Assembly (NCBI RefSeq): GCF_001039355.2 | Contig: NW_019775547.1 | Location: 839,637-903,636 of the forward strand | DNA length: 64,000 nucleotides | Source: Lingula anatina | Taxonomy: Eukaryota; Brachiopoda; Lingulata; Lingulida; Lingulidae | Direction of reading: 5' to 3' | Shown: in pieces, positions 24,289-35,400 of the stretch | Numbering within the stretch: position 1 is the stretch's first letter | How the letters are laid out: every line of letters begins with the position of its first letter | Notes under the pieces: generated by a model | The model's input: the letters and a program-made list of their open reading frames with translations, nothing else | Databases searched by the model: none | Told to the model about the DNA's origin: nothing | Made by a program: the position numbers and the translations under genes

Positions 24289-24698
24289 TTCTTATCTTAT
24301 TTTGTGTACAAATTGGCTTGCCGATTTGGGCAGTTTAAACTTAGTCAAAGAACTAAAGGTTTGTGAAGCAGGCCTCTCTGGTTATATCAAACACTTTCAG
24401 CACTAATGAAACTCCTGGAGCATGGAAACAAAACATGATAACGTGTTATAACAAGATCCTCTGCAACTCCCAACATTACAATTTTATTCCCATAACGAAA
24501 GAAGAAACATTACTATATGGAAGACCTCAGAGATCAAAAAGCTAGAAAGAAACAATTATCAAAAGTGTCATGACAGTAAGCTACAGGTATGCTGTGCACT
24601 TATATAATAGTCACAATAAGTAAAACAATTCAGAATTTGAGAGCTATGTACATTTTTATATATCTAATGTTGACCAACTTATCAGCACGGATTGGGGC

Positions 24699-24716
24699 GG
24701 GGGGGGGGGGGGGGGN
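24699..24716. other. Poly-G run ending in a single N: probable contig junction
   Basis: The left copy's 3' flank (cacggattggggcg) runs into a G homopolymer and one N at 24716; the next base is inside an exon of the second copy. In the right copy the same flank continues past its own poly-G at about 28621. The N probably hides a gap holding the 5' exons of the second gene, or marks a misjoin of haplotypes. Confidence 0.8.
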
Positions 24717-27587
24717 CTTGGCACGTAAGTGTACCACTAAAAGGCGCCACCAAAGTGTATATATGGTTAATACCATAGAGATAGGCTATTAGATTTGATG
24801 TTTTTTCCTTGGCTACTTAACAATTTTAATTAGCCTGCTTATATCGGTGTTAGAGGAATGGTAGTCTTAGGAGTGGAAGTCAGGGATCTCATATGATTAG
24901 CACAGGTTTGGGTTAATAAGAGTATCGCAAACGTGTAAAGATGTTTATTCTGTCGTATGTAATTTTGCACTGGGGTAAGTACCGTATATGCGACGAATGT
25001 CACCTGTACAAAGTAACAGAGAACGAACTATGGTTCATAGCAAACTATCATTACTGTCACACCGGCATTCATGTGTCGGGTTCCAAGTCGGTTTCCAAAA
25101 TAAACAAATAAAAAGCCAAAAATTTCATTTTCGATTTCATGAGTCTAAATCGCGCTTATATAATTGTCATGATCGGACACTATTTTAGGTACACTGAATG
25201 ACCCATGTCAAAGTACAGGAGAGTGTTCAGCAATTTTGCCAGCAGGTAGCTCTGAGTGCAAATTGGACACAGACGGGATGAAGCGATGCTTCTGTAGCGA
25301 TAGTTACAGGGAGTTCAACTCCACACAATGCAAACGTGCTAAAATTAACGACATTTGCGAAACGCCGCGAAGTACGACGATGTGTACCGACCCCATTCCT
25401 CACAGTGAATGTTCGGATTCCAGTTGTGTGTGCAAGGCAGGTTATATGGTATCCGCAGACCTAGCGAGCTGTACTAAACGTGCCGTCGGCTCACCGTGTT
25501 CAACCAATAATGACTGTCAAGCAGCTGTGGTGGACAGTGTGTGCAGTGACGGAACGTGCAGCTGCAAGCAAGGATACAAATATATCTCTGCTGAGAGTGC
25601 ATGCAGAAAACGTAAGTGTCAATTGCCACTAACGTAAATCACCGAAATATTTAATATTGGCGAGACGATTATTTTTGCTAAAGTCAAAAATGAATTATTT
25701 GCATTTCGTGACGATAAATTGTGGCAACACAACATGCGGTATGGCCTATGTACCACGAGGGCATGAAGTCGCTGTGCCAAACCTTGGAATTTTCTAACTA
25801 AATAAAGTCTAATGCATAATAACCTTGCCATCTTTGTATTAAGATATGTGTGTGTGTTCTATTAATATTGAAATGCAACCCGGACAGCGGACTCTGAGTC
25901 CCGTCATAGCTGTAACAAAACGTAGAATCCGGATATGATATAACGTCCGGGGGACTTTATATTTTGCCCGAACTCTATGTTTCACAATCGATCGCAGAGA
26001 CCCTCTTTTTCGATGTGGGCCCTCAGTTTCAGAAACCAGGGGTCCGGAGCTGAAACTGAGGGTCCGGACTTTCAGTCACATCGGACTCTTATTCCCGTCA
26101 CACCGGCAGCCCCGTTTTCTTGGAATATTTCGCACCAACCAATGGGATTTAAACGCCACATTTACATTCACATACAGCCTTATTTAATCTACATTTTAAT
26201 TGCTGATATTTTGTCTTTGCTAGCCATTCGTGGTGACCCCTGCAACGTCACCGAGGATTGCCCCACTTGTGAAGTGGGAAATGCTGATACCACCAATGAC
26301 ACAGTATGCAGAACTAACACAAGGAAACGGTGCTCAGACGACGGCCACTGTACGGCTGGCTCGACGCTAAGCTTTGAATGTCATCCGTATCTAAAAGTTT
26401 GTGACTGTCCACTTGGTTTCCATTCTGTACAAGAAGAATACTGTGTTAAACTGAAAATAGGGAGCATTACATGTTACAGGGCCGCTGACTGCAGAGAGGC
26501 AGTACAGCATAGCACGTGTACGGAGAATGGTTGTGAATGTATCGAGGGTTACCATCCTTCAGCTGACATGACAGTGTGTACTGAAGGCAAGTTTGACTTA
26601 CCCCACTCACGTACTGTAGTTCAAAGGTGGATGAACTCCCAACGTTGCCCCAAAGAAGGAGACACGTTATGTTCGTTGATAATTCTGGTATTTTGTCGCT
26701 TTTTGAACGCTCTTCACAGAGTAACTACATATCTTACCATTGTCTCACTGATGATGCACCGATTTGGTGAACCTTTCGATACACACTTCTTAAAATCGAC
26801 CGAATCGGGGCATAAGTAAGCTCAGCATCTGTACTATATTTCATGGTGACATTTGGGACGAAGAAAGCCAAGATATGTAGTTTCTCGATTCACATATTAT
26901 TTTAAGTCTGCATATGAGAAAGAGACTAAATGCCATGGATATCAACGAACATCCGTCTTGAAAGTTCAACCCCCTTGTATTTTGGATAAGGCCTACCGAA
27001 CTCGATCTTGCAAAATGAAAAGATTCCTTGCATTCGCCCAAAAGGTGGTTTACATATTTATTTCTAATTAAATGCCATATCGTTATCAGATGAATAAATC
27101 CCCTATTTAATGCAGATTACAAAGATTTTGAAATATGTATGTGAAATCGTATTTTCATTTTTGTGAACGATACGATATTCAAATGTATAAAGTATATCTA
27201 CAGTTTCTGTTTAAAATTGATAAATTTTAATGATTTTCATTCATTTTAGAATACATGTATCAGGTACCTGTCATCCCAGTCGTCAGTGCCTCGGTGTCAG
27301 TAGTGGTGTGGGGCATACTAGCTGGGGCTGCCGTCTACGTCAGAAACCGTAGAAAGCGCACTCCTGCTGCACAGGATAATCACTTCACGGTATCGGAACC
27401 CACACCAGAGACAGCCGCCTTAGACAGGCATGCACCTTACACGTCTTTGTCTGTGGAGGCGGTGGATTTCCAGTCGGGTGCCGCATCTAATGAAACCGAT
27501 GGTTTTGCGCCTTATGTGGAAATGACGTCACCTCAATACGTAAATGCACACATCAATTTTATTGACACAAGTGATTCTATACTGTAG
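24717..27587 (+). CDS. Second receptor copy, 3' part only (EB modules, TM, tyrosine-motif tail)
   Basis: Exons: 24717-24724 (end of an EB exon, cut by the N), 25189-25611, 26224-26586, 27250-27587. All junctions are phase 1 and open. The products correspond to residues 732-872, 961-1081 and 1082-1192 of the first copy with scattered substitutions. The last exon has one extra codon (EYMYQVPV against EHQVPV), a TM helix and an unchanged set of YTSL, YVEM and YVNA motifs. Exons matching first-copy 21243-21374 and 21829-21960 are missing; the skip stays in frame. The donor after 26586 is GC (GAAG/gcaagt), not GT. Signal peptide, IgGFc-binding-like and TSP1 exons are not present before the N, so the true 5' end is unknown. 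It could be a paralogue or a second haplotype. Confidence 0.8.
26020..26062. repeat. Perfect 13-bp inverted repeat in copy-specific intron sequence
   Basis: CCCTCAGTTTCAG (26020-26032) and CTGAAACTGAGGG (26050-26062) with a 17-nt spacer. Outer partial pairing continues (gatgtg ... cacatc). It lies in the part of the intron found only in the right copy. Confidence 0.6.
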
Positions 27588-28202
27588 TTAGGTTGACTTT
27601 TGAATTTTAAATGTATAGAAAATTGTTATGTAGACGACATGGGCCTTCCGACAAACGCTCAGAATTTTCTTAATCTACATGTACGTACTTTCGTAGGGTT
27701 GATTGTTTGAAAGACTGAAGAAAACTATCAGTCAAAATTATTCCATTGCTTTGGTGCATATATATCATAAAAGCCCGTTCACTATTAAAATTGTTAGAGA
27801 GAGGGAGAGAGAACATCGTGAAAGGATGTCACTTCCGTGTTATTACTTACTCGTACTGTCGTGCTTGCGTAATATTGTTTAAACATATACTTGACAAATG
27901 GCAGCGGTCGGCAACAGTCCTCGTTTTTATGTGGTCCAATGTCAGATTTTGGACTTAAATAAGAGCCTACTACGTTGCGTTTCACAAAGAATCTGACGCC
28001 TGTTTTTATTTCATTTATTTTATTAGCCCCTTTAGCATGTTGAAATTGTCTTGAGGAAGCCTTCAACTCTCAGAGGTGAAAGTAGTCTATTTGTACAAGT
28101 CAGGTACATGGGTTGTTGGCCAATAATTTTTAGGTTCTTTGACCAATATTGCAATGTGGACAATATTTGTTACATGTGAATCTTTAATTACTTTAATGAC
28201 TG

Positions 28203-28208
28203 AATAAA
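28203..28208 (+). terminator. Poly(A) signal AATAAA of the second receptor copy
   Basis: Same context as the signal at 24283 (atgactgaataaattctt), about 615 bp after the TAG at 27585-27587. Confidence 0.5.
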
Positions 28209-29103
28209 TTCTTTTCTTATTTTGGGTACAAATTGGCTTTCCGATTTGGGCAGTTTAAACTTAGTCAAAGAACTAAAGGTTTGTGAAGCAGGCCTCTCTG
28301 GTTATCTAACACTTTCAGCACTAATGAAACTCCTGGCGCATGGAAACAAAACATGATAACGTGTTATAACAAGATCCTCTGCAACTCCCAACATTACAAT
28401 TTTATTCCCAAAACGAAAGAAGAAACATTACTATATGGAAGACCTCAGAGATCAAAAAGCGAGAAAGAAACAATTATCAAAAGTGTCATGACAGTAAGCT
28501 ACAGGTATGCTGTGCACTTATATAATAGTCATAATAAGTAAAACAATTCAGAATTTGAGAGCTATGTACATTTTAATATATCTAATGTTGACCAACTTAT
28601 CAGCATGGATTGGGGCAGAGGGGGGGGGGGGTTGGGTGCTCACTGCTTTGTCCCAATTATTCTAGTAACTTGTGGTCAATGAAAGTAAATATAGTAATAC
28701 AGATAATAATATTCAGACAAAAATACTCCAATGGCCCAAAGAGATTGAACACATTATGGCACAGGTTTTGAATATTTTAGATATAAAAAATTGGGTGCTC
28801 ATATAAAAACATAAAAAACAAATACAAAAACTTGTATAATTGTGGTAAATCATAAATCACGAAACTGATGAGAATACTTTCCAAGTAAAATCAAGTATAT
28901 CTCACAAAGTGACCTATATATCATCAAACTTTCTCTTGCCACTGGACATACTGCAAAATTGGCATAGAACTGTATTTTGAGAAACTGTGAGCAGGAAAGA
29001 CAAATGACAAGTGTTTCATTTTAAATGTGTGCGCAATAACATGACTATGTATCCATTGCATTCAACAATCCTCTTGAGGCAAATTTCAACAAATGCTGCT
29101 GTC

Positions 29104-30471
29104 TTAAATCTTCAACTTTTCAAACTCCTTATCAGTAAGAAGTTTCCAAGGATATCCCATGCACCTGGAAATTTCCTTCTGCAACAGTTCATATGACTGA
29201 GATTTCTTTTTCAAATCGGCATAATACTCATCAGACCATTCAAGAGTTTTCGGCCAATCAGTTTTCTTGAGAACTGCATTCTGCCGGACATAGAGCTTTT
29301 GCAACTTCTTTGCCTGTGAAGCCACCAGGAGCAGCGTCATGGATGAGATCCTCTCCCGAATTATGAGCACCCTCAGTTCAGGGCACTGTCTGACCAGCAT
29401 CAGCACAAGGCCATCGCAGCGTTCGTGGAAGGATCTGGAGCCATGAGTTCTGGGCAGCCCCTTCTGGGCGTATAACCTCAATGTTTTTCGGTAATGGTCT
29501 GTGATCATCATGACTGCATCTGGGGTCATTTTCAGATATGGTGAATCATAGACGATGGAGGTCACGGGTGCGCGAGGTTGGAAAAGGATTTCCTCACGCG
29601 TCCCACCACGTGCCTCAAGTCGCACCTGCAGGCGAGGAGACATCTGCTTGACCTCAAACCAAGTCTGGCTGTTTATGGGGGCCACACCATCTGTATGCCG
29701 GTCTTGTACAATATGAATGTCTGTCAGAGAAGTGCTGGCCAGCATGGCTATCACATCACTACTCAGGTGCTGTGGACTGATGATGAGCTTCTGTAAAGAC
29801 ATGAACATCCCTGCATAAAACATTGGGTATGATCCTTTGGTGCAATTCACTATTTCCAGAACCTTCAGAGTCTCTGCACAGTTTTCAAGAACGCTTTCTA
29901 AGAGCCCTGGCGCCTCTTTTTTGTCTAGTAGTAATTGATTCAGGGTCAATTCTTCCAGATTTTTCATGTTACCCAGCAACCTTTTCAACTCTTCTAGAAT
30001 CTTCCCTCCAGTTCCGTGCACAGTTATGCCTGAGAAACCGCGGTTTTCACAACCGAAGTTAAAATGAAAGCCATGGAGAAGTGGCATAGGATACTCCTCA
30101 TAGAACTCCAAAAATGCTGACAACACTGTCATGAAGGCATACAAATTGTAATAGTCTGATATGGGTTTGATAGTTATCTTTTTGAAAAATTCCCCAACTC
30201 TATCCAAACACATCTTGGCTTTGTACTGGCTGAGGGTGTACATGTAGGAATTGCGATATGGGCGCATGCGTCTTCTTGTGAGGGTTCTCTCTCCCAGTAC
30301 AAAATGCTCCCATACTTTAGATGAATAAAAGAGGTCATACCAATGGCGACAGACCATGGAGCAATAGTAGCGCTGTTTGTATGTCAGTTTGGAGTATACC
30401 TCCTCCAGTAGGACATCTGGTAGCTCTGACCAGCACATCTTCTCGTATTCTTCACCTGAGAATATCAACAT
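29104..30471 (-). CDS. F-box protein, FBXO39/FBXO33-like, substrate receptor of an SCF ubiquitin ligase
   Basis: A 455-codon open frame in one exon. Near the N-terminus (residues about 13-55) is an F-box: CWSELPDVLLEEVYSKL followed by CSMVCRHWYDLFYSSKVW. The rest has weak leucine-rich character (LEELTLNQLLL, LKVLEIVNC, LQKLIISPQ, LRVLIIRE), as in F-box proteins with LRR-like C-terminal halves. Length and layout resemble FBXO39 (about 442 aa), but I cannot fix the orthologue. The start is uncertain: ATG at 30471 overlaps a good acceptor (ttgatattctcag, exon from 30455), so the true N-terminus may be in an upstream exon or at the ATG at 30438. F-box proteins bind SKP1 and present substrates to CUL1. 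Confidence 0.8.
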   Translation of the reverse strand: MLIFSGEEYEKMCWSELPDVLLEEVYSKLTYKQRYYCSMVCRHWYDLFYSSKVWEHFVLGERTLTRRRMRPYRNSYMYTLSQYKAKMCLDRVGEFFKKITIKPISDYYNLYAFMTVLSAFLEFYEEYPMPLLHGFHFNFGCENRGFSGITVHGTGGKILEELKRLLGNMKNLEELTLNQLLLDKKEAPGLLESVLENCAETLKVLEIVNCTKGSYPMFYAGMFMSLQKLIISPQHLSSDVIAMLASTSLTDIHIVQDRHTDGVAPINSQTWFEVKQMSPRLQVRLEARGGTREEILFQPRAPVTSIVYDSPYLKMTPDAVMMITDHYRKTLRLYAQKGLPRTHGSRSFHERCDGLVLMLVRQCPELRVLIIRERISSMTLLLVASQAKKLQKLYVRQNAVLKKTDWPKTLEWSDEYYADLKKKSQSYELLQKEISRCMGYPWKLLTDKEFEKLKI

Positions 30472-32414
30472 GAAATAAAGAGCTGTTGAAACTGTTACAT
30501 GCTCAGTATGTTATAATGAGAATTATGATTTTTTTTAAAAAAAGTGTCCAGATCAATTTTAATGGTATGGTTTCTGTGGAAACAAGTAAAAAAACTTAAC
30601 AGTTATCCATTAAAACATTAACATGTGTCTTTTATATCAATGGTAAAAGTGACTTCCCTTTCTTTCTTATTTTGTAGAAACAACTCAAATAAATATCAAC
30701 AGTAATTTGTTGAACACTTTGCGTTATCACTACAAATTGTGATGTCCATATTTTCTTCCCTTTGGAAATAACTTCAAGTCACAAACAATTTCATGCACAC
30801 TGTTATTCATAAACATATGTGCAACTATCATTCTAGAAGTGTGAGCAATGTTATCTTGAACTTTATACCTGGACACAGAACTGTTCTGCTGGCATTGATT
30901 CAGTTATCTAATAGGCACACTGCTTGCCTTCTGTACAAAACTCCACACACTCAGGTATACAAGATAGGTTATAAAAACTTTCCCCAAGTTATTATTTGAA
31001 TCATATTGCTCTTGGGTGATTTCTTGTATTGATTTTTTACCATATAAACAATCCATATTTCAGAAAATATTTTTGAGGTTGTTTCAGTGGTTATGGCAAA
31101 TTTTGGATCAAAGTTTCAGGACCACAAAAACAGTTATCATACAAGTTGATCATCAACTTTATTCAATTTTCATTGCGTGAAAAATACACTGATGAACATA
31201 CTAGTAACTACAATGACTGTTTCTACTTTTTGTTAGCAAATTCTTTTTAACACCTCAATCAAACATTACAACATTTTCCTAGACAGATGTTTTAGATGAG
31301 CTTTACAGTAAGGCCGCATTCTGATACAGGTGTTTTTAGAAGGTGTGGAACATTTGACACACCGCAGGAACTGTATTAAGATACAACCAAGTCAAATGTG
31401 TTTATCATAAGTACATGTAAAGCAATCTAATTAGGGAGAATCGGCCTTTACAATCAAACATCAGGTAACATGTTAAGACACTGATGCACATTAACTGTTT
31501 CTCACTAACCTGTATGATGTGTCTTTCTCGGATAACAGTACACATCAAATGTGTCTCTTTCAAAGCTATGCTTCTGTTTCTAATTAAATTCTATGCAAGA
31601 AACAGCTTGCAACTTCCTACTGGGTATGTCTTCTCATAAAATACAATGAAGATCATATATCTCCATATGATTCTGTACACCCAAAATTGTAAACAGAATT
31701 GTATATAGTTTATGCATGGCACTGCAGTAATTTGCATCAACCTTTTGCTTTGTACCTTGCTTTGTTTATCTGAAGGGAGCTTTCTTTTATATAGAGTGAT
31801 TACTGCGCAGTAGCTGACTCTGTGCAAGGGCTCCCGAAGGGCAGCTATAAATAAACCAATGAATACATAACCGTCATATAGAGCTATAGAACAGATTCCG
31901 CACAGCCTTGTACCTGGACTGTACAGCTAAAATAAATGTGAATAGTAAGTATAAGTACCATGCAGTCTGCCGACGATAGTACTGCTGGTAGTTTTGTGGT
32001 TAATTAAGCTACCAAATCTTACCCTGCTGCACCACCTCCACTGACTTACCTATTTATTCATCTTGACTGAACTTTTTTTCTGTTATGAGTAACCGATCAG
32101 TGGTTTTATTTGCCAGTCCCAACTTTTTGCAGATCGTCGTTTTTTTGTCAATGCAGAATCGCTGCGATTATACCCCTTTTCCCATTAGCGATTTAGTTGC
32201 AACGCCGATGAAAATAACACCATCATCTATCAGTGAACTAAAGCAGAATGATCCGTGGGCAACCACATTATGTTGCGGGCCATCTCTTCGGTGAGAAGTA
32301 AGTACAACTCCCTTGCCTTCGCTTGTTTTCTTAGCGTTATCGACAACAAGTTATTCTCCTTTCTAGTCACGCCCATCTACACCAGAGGGCAGCATTGTAG
32401 TGGAAGCATTGAAG
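30472..32414. other. Intergenic region between divergent F-box and EPT1 genes
   Basis: No coding exon is supported. It probably holds 5' non-coding exons and promoters of both divergent genes. Possible donors are near 31511 and 32048 on the minus strand and near 32291 on the plus strand, none decisive. Confidence 0.4.
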
Positions 32415-35400
32415 ATGTTCTGGCAGAATTACCTCTCGGATGAAATCATTGCTGGGTTTGACAGATATAAAGTGAGTAAATTACGAAATTTAGTATATCG
32501 TAGTCTTATGACTGCTTAGATCGCTATTCTGGATCCAAAATCATTGATGAAATTTGACTTGGGACAGTCAGTATCCTGCCGCCGCTGTTGCCGTTGGAAT
32601 GCCGCCGCGATCGCGTGGTGGGTTTTTGTCTGTTGGATATAGCTGTGGAACTGTTTACCAAACCCTAGGTTTGTTGATAAGGGTATCGATTGTAAGCAAA
32701 CAAGCTACACTGCAGCTCAGTTGTGATAAGTATATAAAAGTATATTTGGATCAATCTTGTCTATAATTCACTATCACAGGCTATAATTTACTGCAGTCTT
32801 TAATTTGGTTGCCCACTGGACATTAGATTTGCTTTCATTTAAGTGGCTTCTCTAATTGTTATCATGATCAAGCCCATTTATGAATGAAGAAATCAGGCAT
32901 GGCTGCTGTTTTGATCAGTTCTGTATCTGTATCTGTTCATGTACGTCTAGAGACACCAATACTGGTATAAAGTAGACGGATAGAATAGAGCGCATGGGAA
33001 ACTTAGTCAAATAGTAGTCCTGATCTAAAGCTTTCAACAGTTTCAACGTTTACTTGTTGGTCACTGAGTCCATTCCAATCGGAAACTGTTCTGACAAAGA
33101 AAAAGTTTAATGAATCCAAAGACTACATACAAGTAAAGCAGGCCCTTAGCCAACAATTTCAAAGAAAGGGAGGGGTCTCTTTTTCTGAAAAAAATGGCCT
33201 TTCACTGTGAAACCGTTCCTAGATCAATTTTGTCTAGAGCAGACATTTTAGACATTTTCCGTCTAAAAGAGTGGGGTGTTTGAGTCCCCTTAACCAATTA
33301 ATCAAATTTGATAAACATCTATAAATAGAGCTTATTGGTTGTTTTTTAAAATAACAGCTATGCTTTTCTTAGCTACACATAACAGGGTGCCCACTTCAAC
33401 TTTTTTAAAACCATTCACAGATTTCTGCACGAAAAACTCAAGTGTCAGATTCCACCAATCATTCAATACCAAGAGATTGTTAAGTGTTTTACTGAGCTTG
33501 TAGACAATGGTATACAGGCTGAGCCAGCCTTGCTATGCTTGTGACAGTATGGGTTTGCCCAATGTCAGTTCCATGATGAAGCCTATGGCATTTCATATGC
33601 TCATATGCATGTCTCTTGAGTCAGTGTGTTCTTTTTGTCTATTTTCTATTTTCAGTAGCAGTTTTCTTGCTTTTTGGATCTGACACTGAGTTGATTTATC
33701 TTTTAAGTTTTACATATGACAGAATGACCTTAAAAGTGGTAGAGTTTTTAAGAGTATAGAAGCAGTAAATAATATAATGTTTGACCCACCCTAGAAACAG
33801 TTACTAGTTTCACAAGGACTTGGAGTATTTTAACAACATTCTTCTTTTTATGTCCATATTTCTCCTTACTAGAAATGGAAAACCTCCATTCCCAGTATCC
33901 TTTCTTCTTGAATACTGTAACATTACTTACCTACATGTACATACTCATACTTTCAATACCTCCTTAATATTACGAGCCATTTGCCTCATACAATGTGTAC
34001 CTGCATGATGAAGCATTGAAAAAAATTAAGTCATTTGACTCATTTGATACAACCTATTATATACCATAATTGCATAGTACTCATTTTGATTTGAGGCTGC
34101 TAACAGTGTATAGTACAAAAGCTCATACCATATCTGCCTTTAAAAGCCAAACCTGATAATACTTGCCTGACAATATTATATTCCTCCATTTAGAGGGATG
34201 GTAACAGTGTATTGTATGTAAAGATGCAGTGACATATCAGGCTATATTTTGTCCTGTGATCAGGTAGCTAATAGTGAGAAGGGGCTTTGACATCAGTTTT
34301 TTATTGTGTAGGCTAAACAGCGGGCAGTTTACCCATGTGGCACCATCACCTGTGAATTTGAAAAATCTCCTTTGTATATATAAATTCCATTGGGGAAACA
34401 TGAGACTCTCTTTGAAGTGTTATTGCTTTCTTTGTAATGTTATATGTATAGGCCACTTATGGTTCATAGGACATCCCTATTAAAATTGTCCAAAAATAGT
34501 TATCTATATGTAAAGATGTAGCCAATAATGAAATTATATTATTATTTTCATTTTATTAATAATAATAAAATGAAAATAAAAGTAGGTTGGACTGAGAAAT
34601 TGAAAGGAAAAAAAGTGATCCAAGGGCTTTAACTGAAAGCAGTGTGTTGTTCATCTGATGTTGAAATACATGTAAGTTGAATTAGCTAGTGGTTTAGGAT
34701 ACAGATAGGAGGAAGATTGCTGATATCTACACATGAACTCTGTGACTTTACAGCTGGAGTTGTTGCAGCATTTCTATACAGCTTATCGGTAGTGTTGCAG
34801 ATAATGTTATGTTCTCACCTGCTTGTCCCTTGTGCTAAATCAGTACCTTCTTATCTCACCTGGGAAATGGGCTGAAATTACTACTTGATTTACTTTTATA
34901 TTGTCCACTCACTGTTTTAACATTTAAAAATGCACTTATTTTGACAAATTGATTTCCATAAAAATGTTTTGTTGATTTGTTAGACAAGTAAAATCAAGTG
35001 TTTATTAAATATATATATATATATATATTCTGTTTCCATCTAAAATTCCATTGAGGTTATTTGAGCATTTTAATTTTATTTATAATTTTTGCATGTAGGA
35101 CAAGAAACTACTAATTCATGTAGGGCAAGAAACTAATGATCTTGTATATATTTTCAGTACAATGCAGTTGACACTAATCCTATTAGTAATTACCTCAGTC
35201 ACCCATTTTGGAATTGGGTTGTAAAGGTAAGGTTCAGTTAGAGATGTAAATGTGAGAATAACAGTGAACTTATTGTTACACAGCTGTTGATGTAAGTTGG
35301 AAACTTCTATAACATATGCATATTGTTTGCATTTTATCAGGCTAAGGTGATGCATTTTTTTGTCCCCCTTATTACACATAATATATTTTTTTAATAACGT

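Larger units (their letters stand above)
19847..24698 (+). repeat. Segmental duplication, left copy
   Basis: From the end of receptor exon 7 (cttggcac before the donor) through the gene end, the 3' UTR and about 1 kb of 3' flank, this block matches 24717-28630 closely in exons, introns and flank. The left copy is longer: it has two extra EB exons (21243-21374, 21829-21960), two MITEs and the inverted repeat at 22682-22799. Confidence 0.85.
24717..28630 (+). repeat. Segmental duplication, right copy
   Basis: Partner of 19847-24698. Collinear matches include the splice-site context cttggcacgtaagtgtacca, the E8-like exon, the TM/tail exon, the 3' UTR (gacatgggccttccgacaaa) and the distal flank up to ggattggggc before a poly-G. 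About 25740-26100 is specific to this copy. Confidence 0.85.
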
